Positions 34,577 to 43,251 of a DNA stretch of 54,449 bases are shown in pieces (within the stretch, counting starts at the first letter, position 1; the number at the start of each line of letters is the position of its first letter). Where the stretch lies: assembly GCA_002428445.1 (NCBI GenBank), contig DIWJ01000016.1, forward strand, positions 41,677 to 96,125, in the 5' to 3' direction. The position numbers and the translations under genes are program-made. The notes below the pieces were generated by a model, which made no database searches, was not told the DNA's origin, and worked only from the letters and a program-made list of their open reading frames with translations. Origin of the DNA: Syntrophaceae bacterium UBA6109. GTDB taxonomy: Bacteria; Desulfobacterota; Syntrophia; Syntrophales; UBA6109.

Positions 34577-34969
34577 TCACCGGGATTCCACGGCATCGAT
34601 CTTGATCGTAAAACCCTTGGGAGGAAACTTGTCCGAGGCGATGCCGATCGACGTCTTGCCTTCGGCTTGCGGCGCGAGATTCTTCTCGCCTTCCACGGGA
34701 ATGAAATCCTCCGCCGCGCCCACATCGGGAATGACGACGGTGATGCTGTAGAGATTGGCAACGGAATCCGTATTCTGGAGGGTGATTTCGAAGACAACCA
34801 TCTTTTCGCTCGACTTCTTGATCAGGTCCTTGTGCAGCAGATTCAGTTTGACCAGTTTGGCCTTCGGCGTGATGTCGAAATTCATTTCCGCCGCCGAAAC
34901 CGGCGCCGAGAACGCCAGCAGCAACGCCGCAACCGCAAACACCACCCAGGAAACCTTGAATTTCTTCAT
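34577..34969 (-). CDS. Small secreted protein, unknown
   Basis: A 130-residue exported protein with a clear signal peptide (VVFAVAALLLAFSAPVSA, cleavage before AEMNF). The mature part of about 104 residues is beta-rich, contains no Cys, and alternates charged and hydrophobic strands (MVVFEITLQNTD, LYSITVVIPDVG), like a small Ig-type or immunity-type sandwich. I do not recognise a family. AAGGAGAAA lies before the ATG. It sits between the TRAP permease and the M20 gene, so it may help capture or deliver the transporter substrate in the periplasm, but that is inference from place only. Confidence 0.75.
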   Translation of the reverse strand: MKKFKVSWVVFAVAALLLAFSAPVSAAEMNFDITPKAKLVKLNLLHKDLIKKSSEKMVVFEITLQNTDSVANLYSITVVIPDVGAAEDFIPVEGEKNLAPQAEGKTSIGIASDKFPPKGFTIKIDAVESR

Positions 34970-35057
34970 AGTCTTTCTCCTTTTCTCCTGATCTTGACGC
35001 GTTTGGCTGATGTGAACCTCTCGCTTTGAAATTCACTTGGATCTTGTCCAAGAATCG

Positions 35058-37064
35058 TCAGGCGGCCGATGTCATGACCTCGGCCTGTTTCTGTCCGCTC
35101 ATCTTCCTGTAGCGCAAGACGTGCAGAACGATCGCCAGGACCTCCAATCCCACGGCCAGGGGAAATGTCCAGACGGCCGTCGGGAAAATGGCGAGGACGG
35201 CGCTGATAAAGAGAAGAACCTCCCACCAAGTGCACTTGGTGAGCCAGTAGCCCTTCTGGGTCAGCACGGAAATCGGGATGATCAGAAGAAGCATCTCCGT
35301 CATGTGAAACAGGTTGACCGTCCAACTCTCCTGGAGGAGGCAGCCGGGACGGAAGACGAACATGAAAGGGATGATATACTTGATGATCCCGATCCGCATG
35401 GCCGTGAAGCCCGTTTTCATCGGATTCGACCCGGCGATGCCGGCGCCGACGAAGGCCGCCAGGGCCACCGGCGGTGTAATCGCCGACAGACAGGCGAAGT
35501 AAAAGATGAACAGGTGCGCGCCAACCAGCGGCGCCCCCAGCTGCTGCAGCGCCGGAGCGCCGATCGTAGCCAGGACGACATAAGCGCCCAGCGTGGGAAT
35601 TCCCATGCCGAGGATCACAGAGACGAAGGCCGTGAACATCAGGCCGTAGAGCAGATTCCCGTTGGCGACGGCGATAATCCAGTAAGAAAGCTGATTTCCC
35701 AGGCCTGTCAGCGACATGACGCCGACGATGATTCCCGCCGTCGCGCAGGAAGTGGCAATGGGAATCAGAATTTTCGCCGTCAGGGCCAACCCCTTGACGA
35801 TCGTCGGAATGCCCATCCGCTGGCCGGGGATGAAAACGGTCACGCCGATCAGAACGATGATGCTCCAGATGATCGCCCACTGGGGGCTGTACATGAAGGT
35901 GAGCAGGATAACCAGCACCGTCAAGGGGATCAGCAACGGGACGGTCGCCTTGAAGGACCGCCACACCGGGGGGAGCTGCGACTTCGGAAGACCCTGCAGT
36001 CCGTCGATCCGCGCCTGGACATCGACGACGATGTACATGCCGATAAAGTAGACAAGGGCCGGGAAGGCGGCCGCGACGCAGACCGCCCAGTAGCTGATGC
36101 CGATGTACTCCGCAATGACAAAGGCCGAGGCGCCCATGATCGGCGGCATGAACTGCCCCGCCGTCGAGGAGACGGCCTCGATCGCCGCCGCGATGTGGGG
36201 TGCGAAGCCCATCTGTTTCATGAGGGGGATCGTCACCGCTCCCGTCGTCGCCGTGTTGCCGCTGGCGCTTCCGGAGACCATGCCCATGAAGCCGCTCGAC
36301 ACAACGGCTACTTTCGCCGGGCCCCCGGCATAGCCGCCGGCGATGGACTTTGCGAGATTCATGAACAGGTTCGTCGAGTTGGACATGATGAGAAACGCGG
36401 CGAACATCATGAAAAAAATGATCTGGTTCACGCTGATGCTCAGGAGCAGCCCCATCATGCCCTCGGTGCCGACGACAGTGTGCACGACGACGTTGTCGAG
36501 CGAAAAACCGGGGTGGGCAAGGGCGCGCGGCAGGTAAGGCCCCACGAAGCAGTACAGGAGCATGCAGAGAGCGATGATCACCATCGGCATGCCGACGGAC
36601 CGCCTGGTAATTTCCAGGACCATGGCGATGGCAAGGATGCCCATCCCGATTCCGAAATTCGTCGGATAGGGATCGATGTAGAGGGGCGTCCACTCCACCG
36701 CTGCCCACAGGCAACTCGCGAAGAGAAGCATGATCATGAGGAGATTGAACAATCCCTCCCGCCGGCTTCTGTTCTCAAAAAAGCGCGAGGGATAGACCAT
36801 GACCGTCAATGTGCCCATGAGAAACACATGCAGGGGCCGCTGCAGCGCCGGTTCAAAATTGCCGATCAGGAGCTCGTAGACCGAAAGCGCGCTCACCAGG
36901 AATCCAACCCAGAAGACCAGCCTCGAACTCCATCCTCCCAGTGGGGGCAATCCCTGAACGTCCTTGTCGTCGTAGACATTGACGCTCTCCTCGACCCCCA
37001 CGACTTTGGCCGCGGCGCCGGCAAAACTTTCGCCTAAATGATGCTTCTTTTCCTTTTCTTCCAT
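35058..37064 (-). CDS. TRAP transporter permease, fused 4TM/12TM (TAXI type)
   Basis: Membrane component of a TAXI-type tripartite ATP-independent transporter, using an ion gradient to take up an organic acid. The 668-residue protein fuses the small and large membrane subunits and has many hydrophobic segments from residue 50 to 640. Landmarks of the large subunit are GFMGMVSGSASGNTATTG and MPPIMGASAFVIAEYIG. The ATG at 37064 is preceded by AGAGGGATG; a TTG eight codons earlier has no ribosome site. It begins 43 bases after the binding-protein gene. Confidence 0.92.
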   Translation of the reverse strand: MEEKEKKHHLGESFAGAAAKVVGVEESVNVYDDKDVQGLPPLGGWSSRLVFWVGFLVSALSVYELLIGNFEPALQRPLHVFLMGTLTVMVYPSRFFENRSRREGLFNLLMIMLLFASCLWAAVEWTPLYIDPYPTNFGIGMGILAIAMVLEITRRSVGMPMVIIALCMLLYCFVGPYLPRALAHPGFSLDNVVVHTVVGTEGMMGLLLSISVNQIIFFMMFAAFLIMSNSTNLFMNLAKSIAGGYAGGPAKVAVVSSGFMGMVSGSASGNTATTGAVTIPLMKQMGFAPHIAAAIEAVSSTAGQFMPPIMGASAFVIAEYIGISYWAVCVAAAFPALVYFIGMYIVVDVQARIDGLQGLPKSQLPPVWRSFKATVPLLIPLTVLVILLTFMYSPQWAIIWSIIVLIGVTVFIPGQRMGIPTIVKGLALTAKILIPIATSCATAGIIVGVMSLTGLGNQLSYWIIAVANGNLLYGLMFTAFVSVILGMGIPTLGAYVVLATIGAPALQQLGAPLVGAHLFIFYFACLSAITPPVALAAFVGAGIAGSNPMKTGFTAMRIGIIKYIIPFMFVFRPGCLLQESWTVNLFHMTEMLLLIIPISVLTQKGYWLTKCTWWEVLLFISAVLAIFPTAVWTFPLAVGLEVLAIVLHVLRYRKMSGQKQAEVMTSAA

Positions 37065-37107
37065 GCTCTCATCCCTCTGATGTCCCAAGCGGCAGCGGGC
37101 ATCTGTT

Positions 37108-38091
37108 CTACTTCATGAGCCCCTTTTCCTTGTAGTACTTCACTGCGCCCGGATGGATCGGAATCGGCACCCCCGCGGCGGGTTCCTTCACGTTCTGATA
37201 GGGCATATTCGAGGGAAGGACCTTACCGAGCCAGTTCAGGTTCTCGAACCACACCTTCGTCACCTTGTAGGCCGTCTCTTCCGGGAGGTCGGCGCGGCAG
37301 GCGGTGTGGTAGGGGCCGATCAACTGTTTCGCATTGGGAACTCCGAACTCCGCTCCGAAATCGGCGATGTAGTAGAAGGGATTTTCCTTCATGAAGGCCT
37401 GGACCATCACAGGGTCATTCGGCAGGAAGCGGATCTTGCGCGAAGCCGACATCTCCTTGAGGTTCGCATGACCGTAACCGTAGTAGTAGACGACCGCATC
37501 GATCGCCCCGTCGATGAACATGCGGGCGGCGTCGGACTTCATGATCTTGTAGATCTTGGTGTTCTGCTCCGTGATTCCGTGGTGCTTGAGAAGCGACAGC
37601 ATCTGCTCCCCGTTGATGTCGCCGGGGACGTAGGTTGCGATCTTCGCCCCCTTGAGGTCCTGAAGGACCTTGAACTTCGAGTCGGCGCTGACAACGGTAT
37701 TCAGGACGCCCGGCCAGATGCCGAACAGCCCGCGCAGCGGCATGGGTTCCTTCCATACCGGCGGAACGCCCTTGTAAGCGTTGTAGGCGCCCGGACCGGT
37801 CAGAAAGACCAGTTCCGCTTCCTTCCGGAAAAGCCTCTTCAGGCTTTCGTTGTCGAGTCCCGGGGCGGCGATGTTCACTGACAGAAACTCGGGGTAATTG
37901 TCGGAAATCAGTTTGGCCCACGCCGAGCCGCCTGCATACCAGGAGCCGCCGATGGAGGAAGACTTGATCCGGATAAAGTTCTTTCCGCCGGACGCGGCGC
38001 CGGCATCAACGGCGGAACCGATGATCGCGACCGCGAAGGCCACAACACAGAAAACGCCGATCCAGTACATCTTTCCTTTCGACCGTTTCAT
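37108..38091 (-). CDS. TAXI-family TRAP solute-binding protein
   Basis: Periplasmic ligand-binding component of the TRAP system. The 327-residue protein has a signal peptide (YWIGVFCVVAFAVAIIGSA) and then the TAXI landmarks IKSSSIGGSWYAGGSAWAKL near the N-terminus and LRGLFGIWPGVLNTVVSA. AAAGGAGG stands five bases before the ATG. TAXI proteins bind varied ligands, including glutamate in some thermophiles, so the ligand is unknown. First gene of the operon ending with M20; the RpiR regulator gene is divergent. Confidence 0.9.
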   Translation of the reverse strand: MKRSKGKMYWIGVFCVVAFAVAIIGSAVDAGAASGGKNFIRIKSSSIGGSWYAGGSAWAKLISDNYPEFLSVNIAAPGLDNESLKRLFRKEAELVFLTGPGAYNAYKGVPPVWKEPMPLRGLFGIWPGVLNTVVSADSKFKVLQDLKGAKIATYVPGDINGEQMLSLLKHHGITEQNTKIYKIMKSDAARMFIDGAIDAVVYYYGYGHANLKEMSASRKIRFLPNDPVMVQAFMKENPFYYIADFGAEFGVPNAKQLIGPYHTACRADLPEETAYKVTKVWFENLNWLGKVLPSNMPYQNVKEPAAGVPIPIHPGAVKYYKEKGLMK

Positions 38092-38319
38092 AACGACCTC
38101 CTTTGGGGTAAAAGAATCAAAATCGACGGCAGCCGACAGGGATGCCGCTCCGTGTGCGCGTTGCCGGGAAAAGGATACCGGGCGGAAATTCGAAAACGAG
38201 GGGTGCTTCGGAAGTGCTGATAGCGAACATTGACCAAGGCGCCATGGGCTTGCCTGCTCCGACGGAACGGGGCACTTGGATCGAGAACGGAAGGGTTCGA
38301 GATCCCGGGTTACAGCTGC

Positions 38320-38346
38320 GGCGGCGGGGAACAAAATCCCGCCGCC
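38320..38346 (-). promoter_or_regulatory. Perfect GC-rich inverted repeat at the TRAP operon transcript start
   Basis: The 9-base arms GGCGGCGGG (38320-38328) and CCCGCCGCC (38338-38346) match exactly around a 9-base AT-rich spacer. It lies 5-30 bases downstream of the predicted TRAP transcript start, so it could be an operator, or an mRNA 5' hairpin that stabilises the message. Confidence 0.4.
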
Positions 38347-38357
38347 TCCTGAAGCGC

Positions 38358-38386
38358 AGTAGAGATGAAATTTATTTTTTTGTCAA
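38358..38386 (-). promoter_or_regulatory. Candidate sigma-70 promoter for the TAXI-TRAP operon
   Basis: On the minus strand a perfect TTGACA (38381-38386) and TCTACT (38358-38363) are 17 bases apart in an AT-rich stretch. The predicted transcript has a leader of about 260 bases. Confidence 0.5.
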
Positions 38387-38432
38387 GAAGTAATGTAAAA
38401 ATTATTTCCGGCATTCCCCGCCGGGTTGCCTG

Positions 38433-38461
38433 TTTACGGCCGGCAACATTTGATGTATAAA
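38433..38461 (+). promoter_or_regulatory. Candidate promoter for the RpiR-mutase operon
   Basis: TTTACG (38433-38438) and TATAAA (38456-38461) are separated by 17 bases. Predicted transcription starts near 38468, about 47 bases before the regulator's ATG. Confidence 0.45.
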
Positions 38462-38514
38462 GGCGCTGCTTTCCATGCCGGGGATACCGGCGCCCATGAG
38501 GGACAATCGAAATC

Positions 38515-39411
38515 ATGAACCGGGACGGCGACATTCTCATACGGATTCAAAACAGGCTGACCTCCCTGCAGCCTGCCCTGCAGCGCATCGCCTTGTATAT
38601 CCTGGAGAATCCCGACAAGGTGAAACGGCAGAGGATCGGCGAAGTGGCGGCGGCCTGCGGAGTCTCCGAGTCGGCCGTCACCCGTTTCGTCAAGGCGATC
38701 GGACTGAAGGGATTCCATGAGCTCAAGATCGCGACAGCGGAGCTGACATCCACCCGCCCCGATGCGAAAAAGGCGGAGGGCCGCTTCGTTTACGACGACG
38801 TCAGGAAGAACGATTCCATCGGAAACATCATCGACAAGGTTACCTTCAAAAACATCGAAACGCTCAATGCCACCAAGATTCTCATTTCCCCGGAGGATGT
38901 GGAGAAGGCGGTGGCGGCCATCGAACGGGCAGAGGTCGTCGTCATCTACTGCTCCGGCACATCGGTCGTAGCGGGCTACAACGCCAAATCAAGGTTCTAC
39001 CGCGTGGGCAAGCGCTGCATCCTCTACAGCGACGCAACGGAGCAGAACATGTCCGCCCCCCTGCTGGACAAAAAGAGCGTCGTGCTCGGCATCACGAGTT
39101 CGGGCCGGACACGCGCCGTCGTCAACGCGATCAGGATGGCGCGGGAGGCGGGTGCCACGACCATCTGCATCACGGATTCGCCGGTTTCGCCGGTTATCGC
39201 GCACTCGGATGTCTGCTTCGTTACCTCGAGCGTGTATTCCAACTTCATGCAGGACACGATGACGTCCCGGATGCCGCACATCCTGATCATCGACATCCTG
39301 TACGCCTGTTTCGCCGTGAAGCACTACCAGAAGTCCCTGGCATCGATCGAAAAATCGATGGCGGCCAACGAAACGATCTTCTACCCCAACGGCAGGCGGT
39401 CGCAGTCCTGA
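38515..39411 (+). CDS. MurR/RpiR-family transcriptional regulator
   Basis: DNA-binding regulator with an N-terminal RpiR helix-turn-helix (RIGEVAAACGVSESAVTRFV at about residues 40-60) and a C-terminal SIS domain (about 125-265) with the phosphate-sugar-binding type segment LGITSSGRTRAVVNAIRMAR. The 298-residue length is standard. Family members usually sense sugar phosphates; here the neighbours are a B12 mutase operon and a divergent TAXI-TRAP operon, so the ligand may be different. It starts the plus-strand operon and lies 25 bases before the mutase gene, which makes autoregulation of the operon likely. Confidence 0.9.
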   Translation: MNRDGDILIRIQNRLTSLQPALQRIALYILENPDKVKRQRIGEVAAACGVSESAVTRFVKAIGLKGFHELKIATAELTSTRPDAKKAEGRFVYDDVRKNDSIGNIIDKVTFKNIETLNATKILISPEDVEKAVAAIERAEVVVIYCSGTSVVAGYNAKSRFYRVGKRCILYSDATEQNMSAPLLDKKSVVLGITSSGRTRAVVNAIRMAREAGATTICITDSPVSPVIAHSDVCFVTSSVYSNFMQDTMTSRMPHILIIDILYACFAVKHYQKSLASIEKSMAANETIFYPNGRRSQS

Positions 39412-39436
39412 GACGATGCAGAAAAGGAGTCCAGCC

Positions 39437-41116
39437 GTGCTCTTCAGCAAAGAGACCCTGAAGCAATCCAAGGAACTTACCGCCGGCTGGGAGGCGGATG
39501 TCCGCAAGGCTTTGGAGGAGACGCCGGACCGCAGGAAACGCTGCTCGACGGTTTCCGATCTTGAGATCCGGCGGCTCTACACTCCCGAGGATATCGAACG
39601 GACGGATTTTGCCGACATCGGCGCGCCCGGCCGGTACCCCTTTCTGCGCGGCAACCAGCCCACGGGTTACCGCGGCAGGTTCTGGACGTTCCGGATGTTC
39701 GCGGGTATGGGAACGGCCGAGGACACGAACGGGCGCTGGCACATGCTTCTGAAGGGAGGCCAGACGGGTCTCAGCACCGCCTTCGATTATCCGACGCTCA
39801 TGGGCTACGACAGCGATTCTCCGAAGGCGCGCGGAGAAGTCGGCAAGTGCGGCGTCGCAATCGATACCCTGGAGGATTTTCTCGTCCTGATGAAGGGGAT
39901 CCCGATGGAGAAGGTCAGCACGTCCATGACCATCAATCCGCCGGCCTCCGTCCTCTGGGCGATGTACTGCGCCGCCGCCGAGCGCCAGGGGGTTAAGCTT
40001 TCGCAGATCAGCGGAACGATCCAGAACGACATGCTCAAGGAATTCATCGCCCAGAAGACGTTCATGTGCCCGCCGGAGCCCTCGGTGAAGCTGATCAGCG
40101 ACACCGTCGAATTCGGCACAAAGCACGTCCCCCGCTGGAACACGATCAGCATCAGCGGCTACCACATCCGCGAGGCCGGCTCGACGGCCGTCCAGGAACT
40201 GGCCTTCACGCTGCGGGACGGCATCGAGTACGTGGAGGACGTCGTACGGCGCAAGCACCTCGATGTCGACGAATTCGCGCCCCGCCTGTCGTTCTTCTTC
40301 AACGCCCACATCGATTTTTTTGAGGAGATCTGCAAGATGAGGGCCGCCCGGCGGATGTGGGCCCGGATCATGAAAGACCGTTTTCGCGCAAAAAATCCGC
40401 GTTCCTGGTGGATGCGTTTCCACACGCAGACGGCGGGGTGTTCCCTGACCGCCCAGCAGCCTTACAACAACGTCGTCCGCACAACCGTCGAGGCGCTTTC
40501 GGCGGTCCTGGGCGGCACGCAGTCCCTGCACACGAACTCGCTCGACGAAGTCCTCTGCCTTCCTTCGGAACACGCCGTGGAGATCGCCCTGCGGACCCAG
40601 CAGATCCTGGCCGAGGAAACGGGCGTCGCCGACACGATCGATCCCCTCGCCGGCTCCTACTTCGTCGAGGCCCTGACGAATGAGATGGAGGAGAAGGCCT
40701 GGGACTACATCGGAAAGATCGACGCGATGGGCGGGATGCTCGCCACTATCGAAAAGGGATTCCCGCAGATGGAGATCTCGGAGGCCGCCTATCGATTCCA
40801 GAAGCAGCTTGATGCCGCCGACAAGGTGATGGTGGGTGTCAACAAGTACGTGACGGAAGAAAAGCAGGAGATCCCCTTCCTCGAGATCGACGAGACGGTG
40901 GAGCGGGGGCAGACAGGACGGCTCCGGGAGGTGCGAAGGAAGCGGGACAACCGGGCCGTTTCGCGGAATCTCAAGGATCTCCGCGGGGCCTGCGAGCGCG
41001 GGGACAACGTGATGCCGCACTGCATCGAGGCCGTCAAGAACCTGGCGACGCTCGGCGAGATCTGCGACGTGTATCGGGAGGCGTATGGGGAGTACCGGGA
41101 CCCGGGCCTCTACTGA
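39437..41116 (+). CDS. icmA: Coenzyme-B12 acyl-CoA mutase large subunit, isobutyryl-CoA mutase-like
   Basis: Radical B12 mutase that rearranges the carbon skeleton of an acyl-CoA. The 559-residue protein is the TIM-barrel substrate subunit, lacking the C-terminal B12 domain, as in IcmA. Key positions are Phe88 ([13 protein letters not shown]) and Gln206 ([14 protein letters not shown]). They occupy the places of Tyr89/Arg207 in methylmalonyl-CoA mutase and Phe80/Gln198 in isobutyryl-CoA mutase, with the same 118-residue spacing. The site of the hydroxyisobutyryl-specific Asp is Ala. I chose the GTG at 39437, seven bases after AAAAGGAG; an ATG at 39416 lacks one. The small subunit follows directly. 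Confidence 0.85.
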   Translation: MLFSKETLKQSKELTAGWEADVRKALEETPDRRKRCSTVSDLEIRRLYTPEDIERTDFADIGAPGRYPFLRGNQPTGYRGRFWTFRMFAGMGTAEDTNGRWHMLLKGGQTGLSTAFDYPTLMGYDSDSPKARGEVGKCGVAIDTLEDFLVLMKGIPMEKVSTSMTINPPASVLWAMYCAAAERQGVKLSQISGTIQNDMLKEFIAQKTFMCPPEPSVKLISDTVEFGTKHVPRWNTISISGYHIREAGSTAVQELAFTLRDGIEYVEDVVRRKHLDVDEFAPRLSFFFNAHIDFFEEICKMRAARRMWARIMKDRFRAKNPRSWWMRFHTQTAGCSLTAQQPYNNVVRTTVEALSAVLGGTQSLHTNSLDEVLCLPSEHAVEIALRTQQILAEETGVADTIDPLAGSYFVEALTNEMEEKAWDYIGKIDAMGGMLATIEKGFPQMEISEAAYRFQKQLDAADKVMVGVNKYVTEEKQEIPFLEIDETVERGQTGRLREVRRKRDNRAVSRNLKDLRGACERGDNVMPHCIEAVKNLATLGEICDVYREAYGEYRDPGLY

Positions 41117-41132
41117 TGAAAGGAAGGATATG

Positions 41133-41573
41133 ATGGCGGAACGCAAGATCCGCGTTATGGTTGCCAAGCCGGGGCTTGACGGGCACGACCGCGGCGCCCG
41201 GGTGCTCGCCCGCTGTTTCCGGGACGCCGGCTTCGAAGTGATCTACACGGGCTGCCACCAGAGCCCGGAGCAGATCGCCGCCGCGGCCATTCAGGAGGAC
41301 GTGGATCTTGTGGGGCTGAGCTGTCTGTCCGGCGCCCATCGTTATCTCTTCCCGCGCGTCGTCGAGCTCCTGAGAGAAAAAGGGGCGGGCGACATTCCGG
41401 TGATCGGCGGCGGGATCATCCCGGAACGGGATTTCCCCGCGCTCTACGACGCGGGGATCCGGGCGATTTTTACGCCCGGCGCTTCGCTGGATTCGATCGT
41501 GGCCTGGATACGTGGGAACGTAACGCCGGAAGGGGAAAAACGAAGCCAGGCCGCTCCGGATAACCTGCGATAA
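41133..41573 (+). CDS. icmB: B12-binding small subunit of the acyl-CoA mutase
   Basis: Adenosylcobalamin-binding partner of the large subunit. The 146-residue Rossmann-like protein has the DxHxxG cobalt-ligand motif in [16 protein letters not shown], then [11 protein letters not shown] and the glycine-rich [12 protein letters not shown], the three signatures of base-off/His-on cobalamin domains. Length matches stand-alone IcmB-type subunits. The ATG at 41133 lies seven bases after AAGGAAGG; the adjacent ATG at 41130 is possible. The symbol is given by analogy with the IcmA-like partner. Confidence 0.88.
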   Translation: MAERKIRVMVAKPGLDGHDRGARVLARCFRDAGFEVIYTGCHQSPEQIAAAAIQEDVDLVGLSCLSGAHRYLFPRVVELLREKGAGDIPVIGGGIIPERDFPALYDAGIRAIFTPGASLDSIVAWIRGNVTPEGEKRSQAAPDNLR

Positions 41574-41622
41574 CAACTATGGAAGAGACGACTCCTTGAA
41601 AAATTCCGCAGAGGATAGGACC

Positions 41623-42609
41623 ATGGACAGGATAAAGAAGATCCGGGAGGGGGACGTTCGCACGGCCTCCCGTCTGATCCGGGGGCTGGAGGACCAGACC
41701 CCCGGGGCGAAATCGGAACTCAGGCACATCTACCCGTTCACGGGGAAGGCGCATATCATCGGCCTGACCGGCGCGCCGGGCGCGGGCAAGAGCACGCTTG
41801 CCGACGCCCTGATCAGCGACTTCCGCGGGGAGGGGAAGACGGTCGGCGTCCTCGCTGTCGATCCGACGAGCCCCTTCACCGGCGGGGCGATCCTCGGCGA
41901 CCGGATCCGCATGCAGCGCCACGCCGAGGACTCGGGCGTCTTCGTCCGGAGCCTCGCCACGCGCGGCGCCCTGGGGGGCCTCTCGAAGGCGGTTGGCGAC
42001 GCCGTGCATGTGATGGACGCCATGGGGAAGGACGTGATCATCATCGAGACGGTCGGGACGGGCCAGCAGGAGGTCGAGATCATCAACCACGCCCACACGG
42101 TGATCGTGGTCCTGGTCCCGGGGATGGGCGACGACATCCAGGTGATCAAGGCGGGCATCATGGAGATCGCCGATGTCTTCGTCATCAACAAGTCCGACCG
42201 CACCGGCGCCGGCAAACTGGAAAACGAAATCAGCCTCATGCTGAACATGGCGCGCGATTTCCCAGGCGGCTGGCGGCCGCCGGTCGTGAAGGTGGAAAAC
42301 GTCTTCGAGCCGGAGGTCTTCCGGCAGGGCGTCAGGGAGCTCTGCGACAAGGTCCGGGAGCACTACCGGCACCTCATCGACACGGACCTGATCGGCAACC
42401 GCCTGCGAAGGAAAGCGCTCCTGGAGCTCAACGAATCGCTGACCGCATCGATCCTGGAGCCGATTCTCCGGGAGCTCGCGGAGACCGGCGAGATGGCGAA
42501 GATGGCGGATGCGGTTCAGAAGAAAGAATCCGATCCCTATACGCTTGCGGAAGAGGTGGCGTCCCGATACCTGAAGCGATGTTTCGGAGACAGGGGGCCG
42601 GCCTCATGA
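41623..42609 (+). CDS. MeaB/ArgK-family G-protein chaperone of the B12 mutase
   Basis: GTPase that protects and reloads cobalamin-dependent mutases. The 328-residue protein has the P-loop GAPGAGKSTLADAL, the Walker B-like DPTSPFTGGAILGDRIRM, and ETVGTGQQEVEI, with NKSDRTGAG as the G4 motif. It follows the mutase small subunit by 49 bases and overlaps the adenosyltransferase start by 4 bases. A MeaB protein gated to the mutase is expected for adenosylcobalamin delivery, and the operon order supports it. The start at ATG 41623 (after GAGGATAGGA) is preferred to a TTG at 41596. Confidence 0.92.
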   Translation: MDRIKKIREGDVRTASRLIRGLEDQTPGAKSELRHIYPFTGKAHIIGLTGAPGAGKSTLADALISDFRGEGKTVGVLAVDPTSPFTGGAILGDRIRMQRHAEDSGVFVRSLATRGALGGLSKAVGDAVHVMDAMGKDVIIIETVGTGQQEVEIINHAHTVIVVLVPGMGDDIQVIKAGIMEIADVFVINKSDRTGAGKLENEISLMLNMARDFPGGWRPPVVKVENVFEPEVFRQGVRELCDKVREHYRHLIDTDLIGNRLRRKALLELNESLTASILEPILRELAETGEMAKMADAVQKKESDPYTLAEEVASRYLKRCFGDRGPAS

Positions 42610-43172
42610 AGAAACCGGAAGAACGGATGGAAGGCAAGGCGGGAAGTCCCGGGCGCCGGGGCCTCGTGATTGTCATCACCGGCAACGGAAAAGGGAAGAC
42701 GACGGCGGCCCTCGGCCAGGCGCTGAGGGCGATCGGCCACGGCTACCGGGTCTGCATGGTCCAGTTCATGAAGGGCCGCAAATACGGGGAACTCCTCGCC
42801 GCCGAGAAATACCTGCCCCTCCTGACCATCCACCGCTGCGGGCTGGACAGCTTCGTCATGCGCGGCAAACCCGCCCCTGTCGACATCGAGATGGCCTGCT
42901 CCGGCCTGGAACTGGCAAAGAACGTCATCGCCTCCGGCCGGTACGATATGGTCATCCTCGATGAGATCAACGTCGCCATGGACTTCAAGCTGATCTCCAT
43001 CGCGGAGGTCGTCTCGCTGATCCGCAACCGCCCTCCCGGGCTCGATCTCATCCTCACGGGCCGCTACGCTCCCCCCGAGATCGTCGAGCTTGCCGACACC
43101 GTGAGCGAGGTGCGGGAAGTCAAGCATCACTACAACGCCGGCATCAAGGACCGCGAAGGCATCGAGCACTGA
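42606..43172 (+). CDS. cobO: Cob(I)alamin adenosyltransferase (CobA/BtuR type)
   Basis: Transfers the adenosyl group of ATP to cob(I)alamin, making the mutase cofactor. The 188-residue protein has the P-loop GNGKGKTTAALGQAL, then VQFMKGRKYGELL and VILDEINVAMD, all typical of the CobA/CobO family. The ATG at 42606 overlaps the G-protein stop (ATGA). Co-transcription with the mutase subunits and MeaB indicates a dedicated cofactor-supply chain rather than de novo corrin synthesis; no other corrin genes are present. Confidence 0.92.
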   Translation: MKKPEERMEGKAGSPGRRGLVIVITGNGKGKTTAALGQALRAIGHGYRVCMVQFMKGRKYGELLAAEKYLPLLTIHRCGLDSFVMRGKPAPVDIEMACSGLELAKNVIASGRYDMVILDEINVAMDFKLISIAEVVSLIRNRPPGLDLILTGRYAPPEIVELADTVSEVREVKHHYNAGIKDREGIEH

Positions 43173-43200
43173 CGGCCCGTCGGGGAAAACGACGGACGGG

Positions 43201-43232
43201 ATCCCTGCCCCGGAGGCAGGGATATTGTTTTT
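43201..43232 (+). terminator. Intrinsic terminator after the mutase operon
   Basis: Perfect 9-bp stem ATCCCTGCC/GGCAGGGAT (43201-43209 and 43215-43223) with a 5-base loop, followed by ATTGTTTTT. It ends the RpiR-mutase-MeaB-CobO operon. Confidence 0.88.
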
Positions 43233-43251
43233 GATGAACAGGGTGGCTGGG

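Larger units (their letters stand above)
38092..38514. other. 423-base divergent regulatory region, TAXI-TRAP / RpiR
   Basis: No gene is seen. Both directions have plausible promoters within 38356-38462, and a perfect GC-rich inverted repeat, GGCGGCGGG/CCCGCCGCC (38320-38328 and 38338-38346), lies at the predicted start of the minus-strand transcript. The layout fits control of both operons by the RpiR protein, but I cannot name its operator. Confidence 0.55.

Noticed and set aside
35037..37037. A 666-residue plus-strand frame over the TRAP permease
   Set aside because: Its composition (Asp/His/Arg rich, no hydrophobic segments) is that of a shadow of a membrane-protein gene on the other strand.
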